DNA of 64,000 nucleotides from Xestospongia bergquistia (lineage: Eukaryota; Porifera; Demospongiae; Haplosclerida; Petrosiidae): the NCBI GenBank assembly GCA_963965975.1, contig OZ014416.1:186001-250000 (forward strand). Reading direction: 5' to 3'. The notes under the pieces are model-generated. The model saw only the letters and a program-made list of their open reading frames with translations. It did not search any database and was not told where the DNA came from. Shown piece by piece: positions 52,467 to 62,459 of the stretch (the first letter of the stretch is position 1; every line of letters begins with the position of its first letter). The position numbers and the translations under genes are program-made.

Positions 52467-52720
52467 ATTCCTAGAACAGAAACGTATTAGCTGACAATTT
52501 TATATATTTCAAATCATTTTCTATGCTAAGACTAATGTTCAAAGTAGATGAGTAATTGTAAGTTATTAATGATAGGCAAAAACACAACAATTACAATTAG
52601 TAGTAATGATCATGTTGAATAATACAAATCTATTTTAATTTTAAATGTTCTGAACGTATTTTGTCATAAAATAGTAACACACAATTAATACAAAAATAAC
52701 TAAAAAAAACAAACTTATTT
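52466..52720. repeat. 0.25-kb direct repeat, left copy
   Basis: Matches 54535-54800 in the same orientation, with shared stretches such as TATGCTAAGACTAATGTTCA, GAGTAATTGTAAGTTATTAA and TTTTGTCATAAAATAGTAAC. The pair flanks the second 1.5-kb repeat. Copy 1 of that repeat lacks such flanks. Confidence 0.8.
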
Positions 52721-52926
52721 TGACTTGTTACTTAAATACATGTACATGTTTATATCTATTGTCTCTTATTGTAGTATATGTCATTGTAATATCATAGTAT
52801 TAAGAGATAAAATCTATAATTTTTTCTTATATCTTTTCAAACTTGACCAGCAAAAAATGAACAGCAAATACGTGTAAATGTATTTATTTCATAAATAAAA
52901 AATAACATGAAAAACAACGTTATTTC

Positions 52927-54486
52927 ATGAATTTCTGATAAAACATTCCTGCCATATCATACGTCGTCAAATGTCTCTCGATATCTCTAACTTCTCCAAT
53001 TGGTAGTTCTATTTTATTATGTATTGTTGTTCTCTATTTAGTAGTAGTTCGACTAATTTTAGCTGGCTACTAAAACTTAACATTAACTTTACTTTGGATT
53101 GACTGACATTTCTTGTAGTTTAAAATATAAAGTTAAGATTTATTAAAAATAAAAAAAAAACATGTTGTGTTGCCCAAACGATTCCTACTCGCTCACCCAC
53201 TCAGGCTTCCACTTAGGTTCCAGGATTCCCTGCTATTGCTAGCTGGGACCGCCACCTGGCTTGGTAACCCTCGTCTTCGCGAGGTAATCCTGGCTGGAGC
53301 GTCGCCCTAACTTAAAACCAGCCGTACGGGATTCCAGCTCTTAGGGAATGTCGCATTCAGGAACCGGGAACTACAAATACACCAGCCTCTTCTCGTTTAA
53401 AGGGAGACTACCAGCCCTATCCTAGTCGGCCTTTCGGATACTCCGTAGAGTATGCTGGTAACCATCTCAGAGGTCTGATGCATTGCAGAACGCTGGCCCA
53501 CAACACAACCTATCCAAGGTGGTTTTCATTTCCTTTTATATGTACTGCAGATTTTGTCTTCAGTCTCTTGTGGGGCGGCACTGTGTACGCTTATGAATCT
53601 CATTAACGAGGTACACTCATCGATGAACTAAAAAGATTGTTAGAATAATTAAAACTAAAGCTATACTTTTGATGACCAAGAATAAAACTAGTTCTACTTA
53701 AGCAAACTAGAACAACATTACTAATTATAATAATTTTTATCATATCTTAATTTTATAGGGATTAAAAAAATAAAAATCATTACCTAAACACTCTTCTTCG
53801 ATTCATTATCTAAATTTATAACAGCTCCCTTAGTTCTTCAAGTCCTCCAGCTTTGGATAACTTTCTTCAGTTAATGGCTGTTAACTTACCTTGTCGTAGC
53901 TATAATTAGCTAATCATATAGGCTCAACCTAAGACTGTTTATATAACAGTTAATACAAAAATGGACATTCATAATTTTATGTCTCAATTTTATAAGAAGT
54001 GGTGGCAATTTTATAAGAAGTGGTGGCATAAGCTTTTAAAAAGTGCAATGGTACATCAAAAGAAGACAGATAAATAATATGTTATAAGGACAAAGTTAAA
54101 AATACCAGTCAAACAGGTTTTGGATATAATAAATCTATATTATCAGTAGCAACAAGGGACAGGGGTCAACTCCCTTCTGGAAGTGGAGATAAGGAAAGAG
54201 GTGAGGCTCCATTTTATCTCATAGGTGTAAGTCCTTCAGGTACTTCTAATATTAACTTCTCAATTGTACACTGATCTTGTGAAGGGACAATGTCCTGATC
54301 TTTGGTAGTTTGTTAATGCCTTTGCCATTATGATGTCCATATACACTTGAATGGCCTGAAATCATTTTCTTCAGACAGACCATATAGTATACACATATAT
54401 GTGTATACTATATGGTTAGTCATAGTATTCACCTCATCTGTTAGGTAGTCCATTGTAGTGAGACATATAATAGATGACATAGACAA
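52927..54486. repeat. 1.5-kb noncoding dispersed repeat, copy 2
   Basis: Same-orientation copy of 32869-34388. Its GC-rich core (53161 to about 53605) differs from copy 1 at essentially one base, while the flanks have many substitutions and small indels, including an extra 28 bp near 52945 and a duplicated ATTTTATAAGAAGTGGTGGC near 53990. It contains a perfect 36-bp palindrome at 54380-54415 absent from copy 1. No open frame. Confidence 0.85.
54380..54415. repeat. Perfect 36-bp palindrome
   Basis: CCATATAGTATACACATA is followed by its exact reverse complement. In copy 1 of the repeat only the left arm (CCATATAGTATACA) exists, so the right arm was added in copy 2. Confidence 0.9.
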
Positions 54487-54534
54487 TGGTTGAAGAAAAA
54501 TATCAGAATTTTTTTATCTTACCAATAAAAAATT

Positions 54535-54800
54535 ATCCTAGAACAGAAACTTGCTGACAATTTTATCCTTGGATAAAATTTCTTAAGATAATTTTATCCT
54601 TGGATAAATATTTCAAGTCACTTTCTATGCTAAGACTAATGTTCAAAGTATATGAGTAATTGTAAGTTATTAATGTTAGACAAAACACAGCAATTACAAT
54701 TAGTAGTAATGATTTGTTCAATTATACAAATCTAATTTAATTTAAGATATTTTGAATGTATTTTGTCATAAAATAGTAACACATACAAAAATAACTAAAA
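54535..54800. repeat. 0.25-kb direct repeat, right copy
   Basis: Partner of 52466-52720, with extra copies of an ATTTTATCCTTGGATAAA palindrome near 54565-54610 that echo the TCCTAGGATAAAAAT motif of the MITE at 52311-52466. Confidence 0.8.
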
Positions 54801-54805
54801 AAACA

Positions 54806-55407
54806 AAAAGTCCACGATAACTTCTCAAAAAACAACTAGGTATATAGGACAAAAAATTAAGAGACAAAACTACTGTAATACCAACCTGTAGCTTTATTGT
54901 TACACACTACATCTAGTACATTCACACATAAATCATATGATACCACTCTTTACATGGATCACATTTGACCATTTCTACTATTTCAGAAGTAAGGTAATGA
55001 TTACCTTATGAAGGTAACCATTCACTTGTCATTTAAAACATTATTTTTGTAGATATTAATCAGTATCAAGATATATCATATTTTGATATATACCCCAATA
55101 TTTTGTGTAGGTGATTTTATTGTTGCTTGGTTTTGGCTATTTGAGTCTCAGTTAATTCATTTTGTAGCTATCATATTTACTGCTCTAATATTGACACTTT
55201 CCTGCATTTTTGAGCTAATACATTGACATTCTGCTAGGTTTGAATTAGTTATTTCGGTCTGCAGGGCAAAATTTTAAAACAGAGGACAAAAAATTTAAAA
55301 GTCAAAATTTTGAGACGGACAAATTATTTCGTGACAGACAAATTAGCTTTTAACAACTCAGCCCAACCCACTCTTTCTTGCAAACACGTGGCTGTATCAG
55401 TGGAATT
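54806..55407. other. Spacer upstream of PHB2
   Basis: AT-rich sequence between the repeats and prohibitin-2, presumably holding the PHB2 promoter in its last 100 bp. No frame or RNA supported. Confidence 0.5.
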
Positions 55408-56705
55408 ATGGCTGGTCGTTTCAAAGTTGGTAAAGGAGCTGTTACTGGCTCTACTCTGTTAGGAATAGCTGCTGCATTAGGCTACACTCTCTATAAATCA
55501 GTCTACACAGGTACTATGAATAAATAGATAGTTAATTTAATCCTTCCTCTCAGTTGAAGGTGGATATCGTGCTGTTATGTTCAGTAGAGTCAGTGGTGTA
55601 CAACAAATTGTGAGAGAGGAAGGCCTCCATTTTAGGTACTCTTATTCTTGAAATAATATTATCGCTCTCTCTCTTGTTAGAATACCTTGGTTTCAATGGC
55701 CGATATATTATGAGATACGTGCTCGACCAAAACTGATGACATCTCCCACTGGTAGCAAAGATCTACAAATGGTTAACATTGGACTTAGAGTTCTGTATCG
55801 ACCAGAAATTGGTGGCCTACCTGATTTGTATCGTCAACTTGGATTGGATTATGATGAAAGGGTCCTACCCTCCATCTGTAATGAGGTAAGTCATTATTTT
55901 GCCAGACAACAGAGACAAGGATATACTATAGGTCTTGAAATCTGTTGTTGCTCAATTCAATGCTTCTCAACTCATTACACAACGAGCTAAAGTAAGTTGC
56001 TATCATTTTCCAATTGTCATATTTCTTTCCATTAGGTTAGTATGTTGGTCAGACAAAACTTGACAGAAAGAGCTAAAGATTTCTACATAATTCTTGATGA
56101 TGTGTCCATTGTAAGTCTATATTATGATGGTTGCTATAACAACCTGATATTCTATTAGACAGATCTTAGTTTTGGACGCGAATATACTGCAGCTGTAGAA
56201 GCTAAACAAGTGGGTATGTTCCAAGTCGTTAGAGTTCATTATTATAATAATAATTTCTTGCAGCACAACAAGAGGCACAAAGAGCTCAATTTGTAGTGGA
56301 AAAGGCAAAACAAGAAAGACAAGAAAAAGTTGTAAGAGCTGAAGGAGAAGCTGAAGCTGCTAAAATGATATCCTCCTCACAAATTAATTATTAATTAATC
56401 ATTATTAGCCTTGACTCCTCCTACTTGGGGTTGGCCATGACTGAGAACCCAGGGTTTCTTAAACTGCGTAAGATCCGAGCAGCTCAACAAATTGCTTCTA
56501 CGGTATGTTCTTCTAATGTGATATGGATCATATGTATAATATAATGTACTAGATTGCTCAGTCACAAAATAGAGTATATCTTAATGCTGAAACACTTATG
56601 CTAAATTTGTCGCATCTTGGTATTGGAGAAAGGTGAGTAATGGGTGTGGTCAACTTATATTCTAACACACACTTTAGTGACTTTCGTCTGATGAAAAAGA
56701 AGTGA
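55408..56705 (+). CDS. PHB2: Prohibitin-2
   Basis: Inner mitochondrial membrane SPFH scaffold that forms rings with PHB1. The N-terminal membrane segment ([20 protein letters not shown]) precedes the SPFH domain: [118 protein letters not shown]. Then comes the coiled coil [20 protein letters not shown] and the C-terminal part [20 protein letters not shown] with [15 protein letters not shown]. The exons join cleanly only if one intron, 56368-56424, is spliced as AT-AC. Stop 56703-56705. Length about that of the human protein. Confidence 0.96.
56368..56424 (+). other. U12-type AT-AC intron in PHB2
   Basis: The exon ends in AAA ATG at 56367 and the intron begins ATATCCTCC, matching the U12 donor ATATCCTTT at its first seven bases. 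CCTTGAC near 56409-56415 is a perfect U12 branch-site core, and the intron ends in TAC about ten bases later. Splicing here gives KM-LG, the sequence seen in other prohibitin-2 proteins (KMLGEAL). No GT-AG alternative keeps the frame. Length 57 nt. Confidence 0.88.
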
Positions 56706-56838
56706 CACTAATTAGAACATTTTGATATTAGTAATCCATTGTTATTACTGTTGTGGCTATTAAAAAATCAATTCTCATAGATTTTCTCACTACACATTAT
56801 CAATTCTCATAGATCACATTTGGTCACTACACATTGTG

Positions 56839-57741
56839 TTACAATGTATTATGTATTGTATCTACTTTGTTAACTGGAGTTACTTTTTGTTCACTGATCA
56901 AGTCCAATGGTTGAATTGGTCCCTCAGGAAGATTCTTTTTAGCTAGATATTCTTCGTGTCTTTTCTGCATACTAGCCAAATGTGCTTCTCTATCTTGATC
57001 TCTCTTGTCTGGATCTTCAAAGAGATACTCCTGCCATAGTTTACTAATTAATGACTACAAATGAGAAAATAATAACTCTAATTATGAGGAGAGTTCTCTA
57101 AATCCACTGACTGTTGTTTTTATTTCAGTATCTTCTTGTTCCTCCTCGTCTGGTCCAAGATTAGTAAGTGGATTATGAAATAACGTCTTGTCACTGTCTT
57201 TCCAAGGAAATGGCTATTGTTAGGTTCGATGTCATAATGACATCATCATAATATACTGTTCTTACTTTGTTTCTAATTCGGAGGTGTGGCCATGGAATGT
57301 ACTCTCTCTTTTCGTGGTGGTCATTAACAGCTAAAAATGGGAGGAGCTTATTGTCGTGACAATGTATAATTATATACCTATGAAGTTCTTCCATGTAAGG
57401 TAAGAGACAGCAGGAATAGCAACAAATAATGACTAATTAATTGAAAACAATTACATATAATTAGTTGCTAAGGTAACGCACAATCCTTTTCCACAAAACC
57501 ATTGTTGTTTTTGCATGAGTTTCTTCAGAAACTTGTCTCTGAGAGAATGAAGAAGCTGATTTTACATTGAAAGATACTACAAGAGAAAAATTTGAGAAGA
57601 CTAATGAAATTCTATTTAATGCCCATTCACGTTTATCAGTTAACAAAATTATAGTATGAATTAAAGATATCATGATCAGTGGCCTGTCTCACCAATTTGA
57701 GCTGCTTTTCTCCATTGCTGCCACCATCTAATAGCTGCCAT
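56839..57741 (-). CDS. COX6A: Cytochrome c oxidase subunit 6A with C-terminal extension
   Basis: Nuclear-encoded subunit of complex IV. Start at 57741 (MAAIRWWQQWRKAAQIG), with a presequence rich in Ser and Arg, then HAKTTMVLWKRI, the membrane helix LFVAIPAVSYLTWKNF, and the hallmark HHEKREYIPWPHLRIRNKPF, PWKDSDKTLFHNPLTNLGPD. The usual subunit ends shortly after this. Here the frame continues through another intron (exon about 57054-56839) for about 70 highly charged residues, including LWQEYLFEDPDKRDQDREAH and MQKRHEEYLAKKNLPEGPIQ, to a stop at 56839-56841. The extension may be a lineage-specific C-terminal tail. Convergent with PHB2 and divergent from PHC across an NRF-1-like site. Confidence 0.9.
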
Positions 57742-57786
57742 AGCGAGAGACACACACAATGAAAGGAGAAGGCGTGGCTTATCACC

Positions 57787-57804
57787 TACTGCGCATGCGC
57801 AGTA
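57787..57804. promoter_or_regulatory. NRF-1-like palindromic promoter site near COX6A
   Basis: TACTGCGCATGCGCAGTA, identical to the site at 26482-26499, lies 46 bp upstream of the COX6A start and in the divergent region shared with the Polyhomeotic gene. Confidence 0.7.
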
Positions 57805-58263
57805 CAGTACGTGTAACTCATTAGTGTAGATTTTTGTAGGGACACTTTATGCAAAATAACTTATTTTCAACAAAGAACAGCACCAAGATATAAGCTGCCT
57901 GAAGCTCAAGAAGAGTAAGTGACTGCATCGGACAATAACTTTAATGCATTAAGTGCAAGAATTATCGAAAAGGATTGACTAGTTCAAGGATGTTGTCTTA
58001 TAACACTCATTATATTGAGTTAGAAAATGTTCCCTGCAATAAAAGTACCTCCTAGCTATTTATTACTATAATATGCCTTCTATTAGATGGTATTGTAAGT
58101 AGATAAAGTTAACGAAAAGTTCTGTATTAAATTTATAATGTAATTTATCACGTCACTACTTTCAAAATTATGTAAATTTATTATCTTAAAATGACAGTGT
58201 TAATTTTCATGATACAACATTTTATAATGAGTTTTCTTTTTGTGTAGTCATTGTTAGTTCTAG

Positions 58264-59881
58264 ATGGAGAATAGCGAGAGACAAGAAGAGATTACAATCA
58301 TTGATAAAGACGAAAGTGGCGACAGGGTGGTGAGCATTGTAGGCGGTTTTGTGATCGAAGAAAGTGTCAAACCGTTCCCTGTGAGGGACTAGAAAGTTTT
58401 TAGGATTAATTGCTGACGTTTAGCAGCAATTTAGAAAAGACTGCAAATAGACTCTCTTTATGGCATTGTATTTAAATGGTCATTATTATTGGTAGTGTTA
58501 TGACTGGATGATTTGAGTTAGATATTTGTGCAAACAAAACTGCCTGGATTTAATTAGGTATCCTTAACAATACATGTTAATAAAATGAAGATTTCACTAC
58601 AAATCATAATGACCTTAATTACATTGAGCTAACTGCATGAGTATGTGTAAGGAGAGGGGTATTAGCTTATAATTAATTCTATAATTATATTTTCTATAAT
58701 TACATTCAGCATCATTTTTTATTTCTAGAATGGGAAACTCTCTTTTGTACCGGAAGATTATGGCAAAAAAGATCCAACACCTCAACCAGCTCGAGCTCGT
58801 TCAAAACCTTCAAGTGAGTGTCACCATAACAACATAAGTGTTAGTGTGGATTTCTAGCTCCAGCTGTTAAAGTCGAAGACCCTTCTTTACCTCCTGGTAA
58901 AACTAAGTGTGAGTTTTGTGGACAAGTGGGAGAGATCGAGTCATTTTTGGCACCAAGTCGAAGGTATATCATTGTAGCATTTAACAGTGTGTTGACTTTT
59001 GTTCATTACATGTAGATTTTGTACAGTTACATGTTGTAAGCGATACAGTGCTGAAAAAAGATATTACCCTTATGGTAGAGATGAAGAGGGTGTGGCTATG
59101 TCTATACGTCAAGGATTAGTGAATCGACATCGTTCGTTACGACCCAATTCAAAACCAAAGAAGGTTTGTTTGTATAATTTGGTTACCATGGTTACTAGCA
59201 TCTGTTTTGCAGGCTCAGCAAAGTGCACGGGACGAACGTCGTCGACGTTTGGCTTATTATTCAAGTGGTACAGCTGCTGGTGGTGCTGCTAATGCAAGTG
59301 GAACTACTGATAGCACACCTAATGTAAATAAATTTATCTTGTTACAAATCAGTGTCTATTGTTTAATTACAGAATCGTGGAAGAAGAGGGAGGAGGGGTG
59401 GTTCCTCTAGTGCAGCTAGCACCACCAGGGTAAGTGCCATGTTAATATTTGCTTGCTTTGTCCCCACTTACATCAAATTGTTGTATGTTATAAGTCAGAA
59501 AAGACATTGTTATATCTCTTGGTTCCTCCTGTAGGTATCTACTGGAGAGAGGAGCAGTTCTAGTACTTCATATTTAGAACGTAAGTTCTGTCATTTATTT
59601 ATTATTTTTTAACTTAGTCATATTTTTCTAATTCAGCTTACACTCATCCACATGGTACTACCTTGCGTCAGTGGTCTATTGATGATGTAGCTGAGTTTCT
59701 TACTCATCTTGGCTATGAAGCATATATTGATAAATTTCAAGAACACGAAATTGATGGAACAGCATTGTCTTTAGTACGTGATCATCACTTGTTGATGACA
59801 ATGAAATTACGTCTTGGTCCAACTTTAAAAATTATTGAACACATCAATGTTTTAAAGACGATGGAGGAAGCAGACGATTGA
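58264..59881 (+). CDS. PHC: Polyhomeotic-like PRC1 subunit (HD1, FCS zinc finger, SAM)
   Basis: Subunit of Polycomb repressive complex 1. Exon 1 (58264-58380) ends with GGFVIEESVKPFP, matching the HD1 motif (GFVIQEGxxPFP) of PHC proteins, and the next exon (from 58729) continues NGKLSFVPEDYG. The FCS zinc finger is CEFCGQVGEIESF...RRFCTVTCCKRYS, with all four cysteines. A basic, Gly/Ser-rich linker (RGRRGRRGG) leads to the C-terminal SAM domain LRQWSIDDVAEFLTHLGYEA, FQEHEIDGTALSLVRDHHLL, MKLRLGPTLKIIEHINVLK. The protein is about 300 aa, far shorter than fly or vertebrate Ph, lacking the long Gln/Ser-rich N-terminus. A 5' UTR intron is probable (donor about 57914, acceptor about 58252). Stop 59879-59881. 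Confidence 0.9.
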
Positions 59882-60144
59882 AAGGGTGTTACCCACGTCC
59901 AGCTTCACTAATCATCTTTCATAACTATAGTCAAAGGCATCTTGTGTCTCAAATCACGCCCACTTCTTGTCCTCTTTCTCGTATAGCACTTGTTTGTTTA
60001 TTTGCCTCTTTTCACAAAGTGTTTTTACACTTAAAAAAATTGTGATCTATCAAATAATAAATATAAAATATTTAATTTAGAACCCAAAAAATTATTTCAA
60101 TTTTGTAAAGTGTCCAAAAAGTCCAAACAATATAATGTGTGTTA

Positions 60145-61959
60145 CTAATTTGTGTGATTGTGGTGATGGCGAAGAACTTCAAATGTTTCCGAGTTATTTG
60201 TAATAATTAAGTGGGTTAGAGGGTCAAGTATTGAAGCTCCGCCTTTACCACTCATTATAGTGACCTCATGTCCTGTATCAGGAATAGACAAAGTCCCATT
60301 CTGCAAAATGACATGAGGCTCAGACTGAGAATGATGCGAATTCCCAGACACAAATGCTTGCAAAAACTCTGTGTGGTGAAAAGGGTGAGATATGAGCTCC
60401 CTCGTGTGAAGGGTGGGTATTATAACATCGTCAGATGATATCTCTTTATTTGAGGCCACTGATATAATGGGTACATGCTCATTAAGTGACATTGCTTCAG
60501 TGACCACACCCACACTTAGTTCTTGCAAAGATACATCTTCATATATTGTAAACCCTTCCAATTGGGACTCATTGGGGGTAATGGGAGGTTCCTGTAGGCT
60601 CCCATATTCGTCATCGATGTCTTTATGAACCAAACGACAGTGATCTGCAAATCGAGTTAGATCATGAAATATTTCATTACAATGTTTACACTTGTGAACA
60701 CGGTCACGACGATGTGCATTGATATGAGCTCTAAGATAGTCTCCACGAGCATAACGTCGACTGCATATGTGACAAACAAATGGTTTTTCCCCTGTATGAA
60801 TTCGCATGTGTCGACGCAAATGGGTGGAGCGTATAAACTTGCGCCCACACACATCACAGAGATAAGGTCGTTCAATATCTGCTGATGGCCTAGTTTCCTC
60901 TCCTGAGACAGGGGGCTCAGAGCCAAGTATTTGGGAGACAACTTTAGTTGCTTCCATTTGGAGAATTTGTTCAGTAGAGAGATCTTGAGAATCTTCTGGT
61001 GTTGCAACAGCAGCTAAGAGATGAAGGTTTGTTCCGAGTACTGGACTCTCCAATTCCATTGAACTTGTTGAGGAACGAACTTTATCTAGTGGCGTTAAAG
61101 GTGGAGTTTGTGATGGCGCTTGACCAGCAGGAGGATGATTTTTACGTCGATGACGATCCAGATGCGATGCACGATCAAACTCTTCACCACAAAGAAGACA
61201 CTTATGAAGGACTTCTCCATGGAGTACAGCGTGACGATTGAGGTGATCTGCACGATTGAAACGTTTGCCGCAAATTTGGCAGAGAAACTTTTTAGTTTCA
61301 GGATCTGGATGAGTGAGAATGTGACGTTGGAATTTGTGCAAATAACTAAACATTTCTCCGCATACTTGACATGATATGACCAGCTCTTTGTTGTCAAAGC
61401 CAGGTGTTGTAACCAATGGTGTCTGCTGAGTAGAAAAATTGTGAGAAATTTGCTGAATAAAAGCTAAGCGTTCAGTTGGCAAAGCATACCCTTCCATTAG
61501 ATCATGCATAAAACTGCCTGGTAAGCTACTGAGAGCAATTTTGATGAGAGAGTGGTCGTTTCTAGCATCTATTTTCATTTCTAACTGAAAGAAATCTTCA
61601 ACTCGTGTAAAATCAACATCACTTCCTTCAATCATTTCATCATGTGCAAAAGGGTTTTCTTCAGTTGTAATAGGAAAGCTGGGTGATATAATGTCACCAA
61701 AAGGGGTCAATGACTCGGGGGGTCCTGCAATCAGCCTTATAGGACCCCCTGTACTGAGGACCGATGCCTTTACGAGTTGCAGCTTTTGATCCTGTGATCC
61801 GATAAGATCTTCGACATCTGTAATGTAATGCAATAATAACTTGTATGCTTTAAATTGAGGCTTACTAGGTCTTTCCTGGTCATAAACAAGTGCTGACCTC
61901 AAACGATCTCCCACAGCAGATTGTGGTCGATGTCTAGTAGCTAGAAACCTTCTTGGCAT
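60145..61959 (-). CDS. C2H2 zinc-finger protein (six fingers)
   Basis: Putative nuclear DNA-binding protein of 604 aa if read straight through. Six C2H2 fingers in two groups: CQVCGEMFSYLHKFQRHILTH, split as CQVCGEMF and FQRHILTH, then CQICGKRFNRADHLNRHAVL and CLLCGEEFDRASHLDRHRRK; later CDVCGRKFIRSTHLRRHMRI, with a canonical HTGEKPF linker, CHICSRRYARGDYLRAHINA and CKHCNEIFHDLTRFADHC. The rest is acidic and low-complexity and may carry regulatory regions. I cannot assign an orthologue. A 48-bp stretch, 61818-61865, has GTAAGC...TTACAG borders and is probably a frame-neutral intron, giving 588 aa when removed. It has a strong start context at 61959 and a T-rich 3' end. Confidence 0.85.
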   Translation of the reverse strand: MPRRFLATRHRPQSAVGDRLRSALVYDQERPSKPQFKAYKLLLHYITDVEDLIGSQDQKLQLVKASVLSTGGPIRLIAGPPESLTPFGDIISPSFPITTEENPFAHDEMIEGSDVDFTRVEDFFQLEMKIDARNDHSLIKIALSSLPGSFMHDLMEGYALPTERLAFIQQISHNFSTQQTPLVTTPGFDNKELVISCQVCGEMFSYLHKFQRHILTHPDPETKKFLCQICGKRFNRADHLNRHAVLHGEVLHKCLLCGEEFDRASHLDRHRRKNHPPAGQAPSQTPPLTPLDKVRSSTSSMELESPVLGTNLHLLAAVATPEDSQDLSTEQILQMEATKVVSQILGSEPPVSGEETRPSADIERPYLCDVCGRKFIRSTHLRRHMRIHTGEKPFVCHICSRRYARGDYLRAHINAHRRDRVHKCKHCNEIFHDLTRFADHCRLVHKDIDDEYGSLQEPPITPNESQLEGFTIYEDVSLQELSVGVVTEAMSLNEHVPIISVASNKEISSDDVIIPTLHTRELISHPFHHTEFLQAFVSGNSHHSQSEPHVILQNGTLSIPDTGHEVTIMSGKGGASILDPLTHLIITNNSETFEVLRHHHNHTN

Positions 61960-62459
61960 TGCTGATGATAAGTCTGTTGGAGAAATGATGCATACTTTGA
62001 ATTGTACATCAATGTTGTGAGTTTAGTTAAATAAATACTCATAGAACACTTATTTCAACTTTGGTAGCAACCAAAGGAACGCGACTGAGGGGGGCGAGTT
62101 AAAATGGCGCGAGTCTGTTTTCGGGTGCATTCGCTTTTGACTTACTGCGATATTATGAGAATGCTCCGATAGTTTGGCTATCTTCGGAGGTGGCTCCTGT
62201 TAATATGAGAAGACACAATATAGCAAAGGGTAAGCGCCGTATGAGACGGCCATTGATTGTCTTTCCACCTTACTGTAGTTAGGCGTGTCTAAATAATAAA
62301 TTGACCAATAGAATTGCGATATTTGATTGCATCACGATAACTAAAAATTTGACTATAATTTTCAAATAAATAATTTGAAGCAAATCTATCACGTGTTGAT
62401 GAAATATTTGTTATAGTTTTTTAAATATAGGTAATATAGCCAAAGTCATTTCTAAAGAA
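61960..62459. other. Spacer between the zinc-finger gene and UBE4B
   Basis: About 500 bp holding the zinc-finger promoter and the 3' end of UBE4B. It includes a GC-richer patch (62085-62260) with a hairpin, CTCCGATAG...CTATCTTCGGAG at about 62164-62189, and a possible plus-strand donor GGTAAG near 62228. No coding region is supported. Confidence 0.5.

Noticed and set aside
52466-54800. LTR retrotransposon with 0.25-kb LTRs
   Set aside because: No TG...CA ends, primer site, gag/pol frame or target duplication was visible, and copy 1 of the inner unit lacks the flanks.
58559-58570. U12-like donor GTATCCTTAAC in the PHC region
   Set aside because: It is not at an exon border; the surrounding intron is explained by 58381-58728 with ordinary GT-AG ends.
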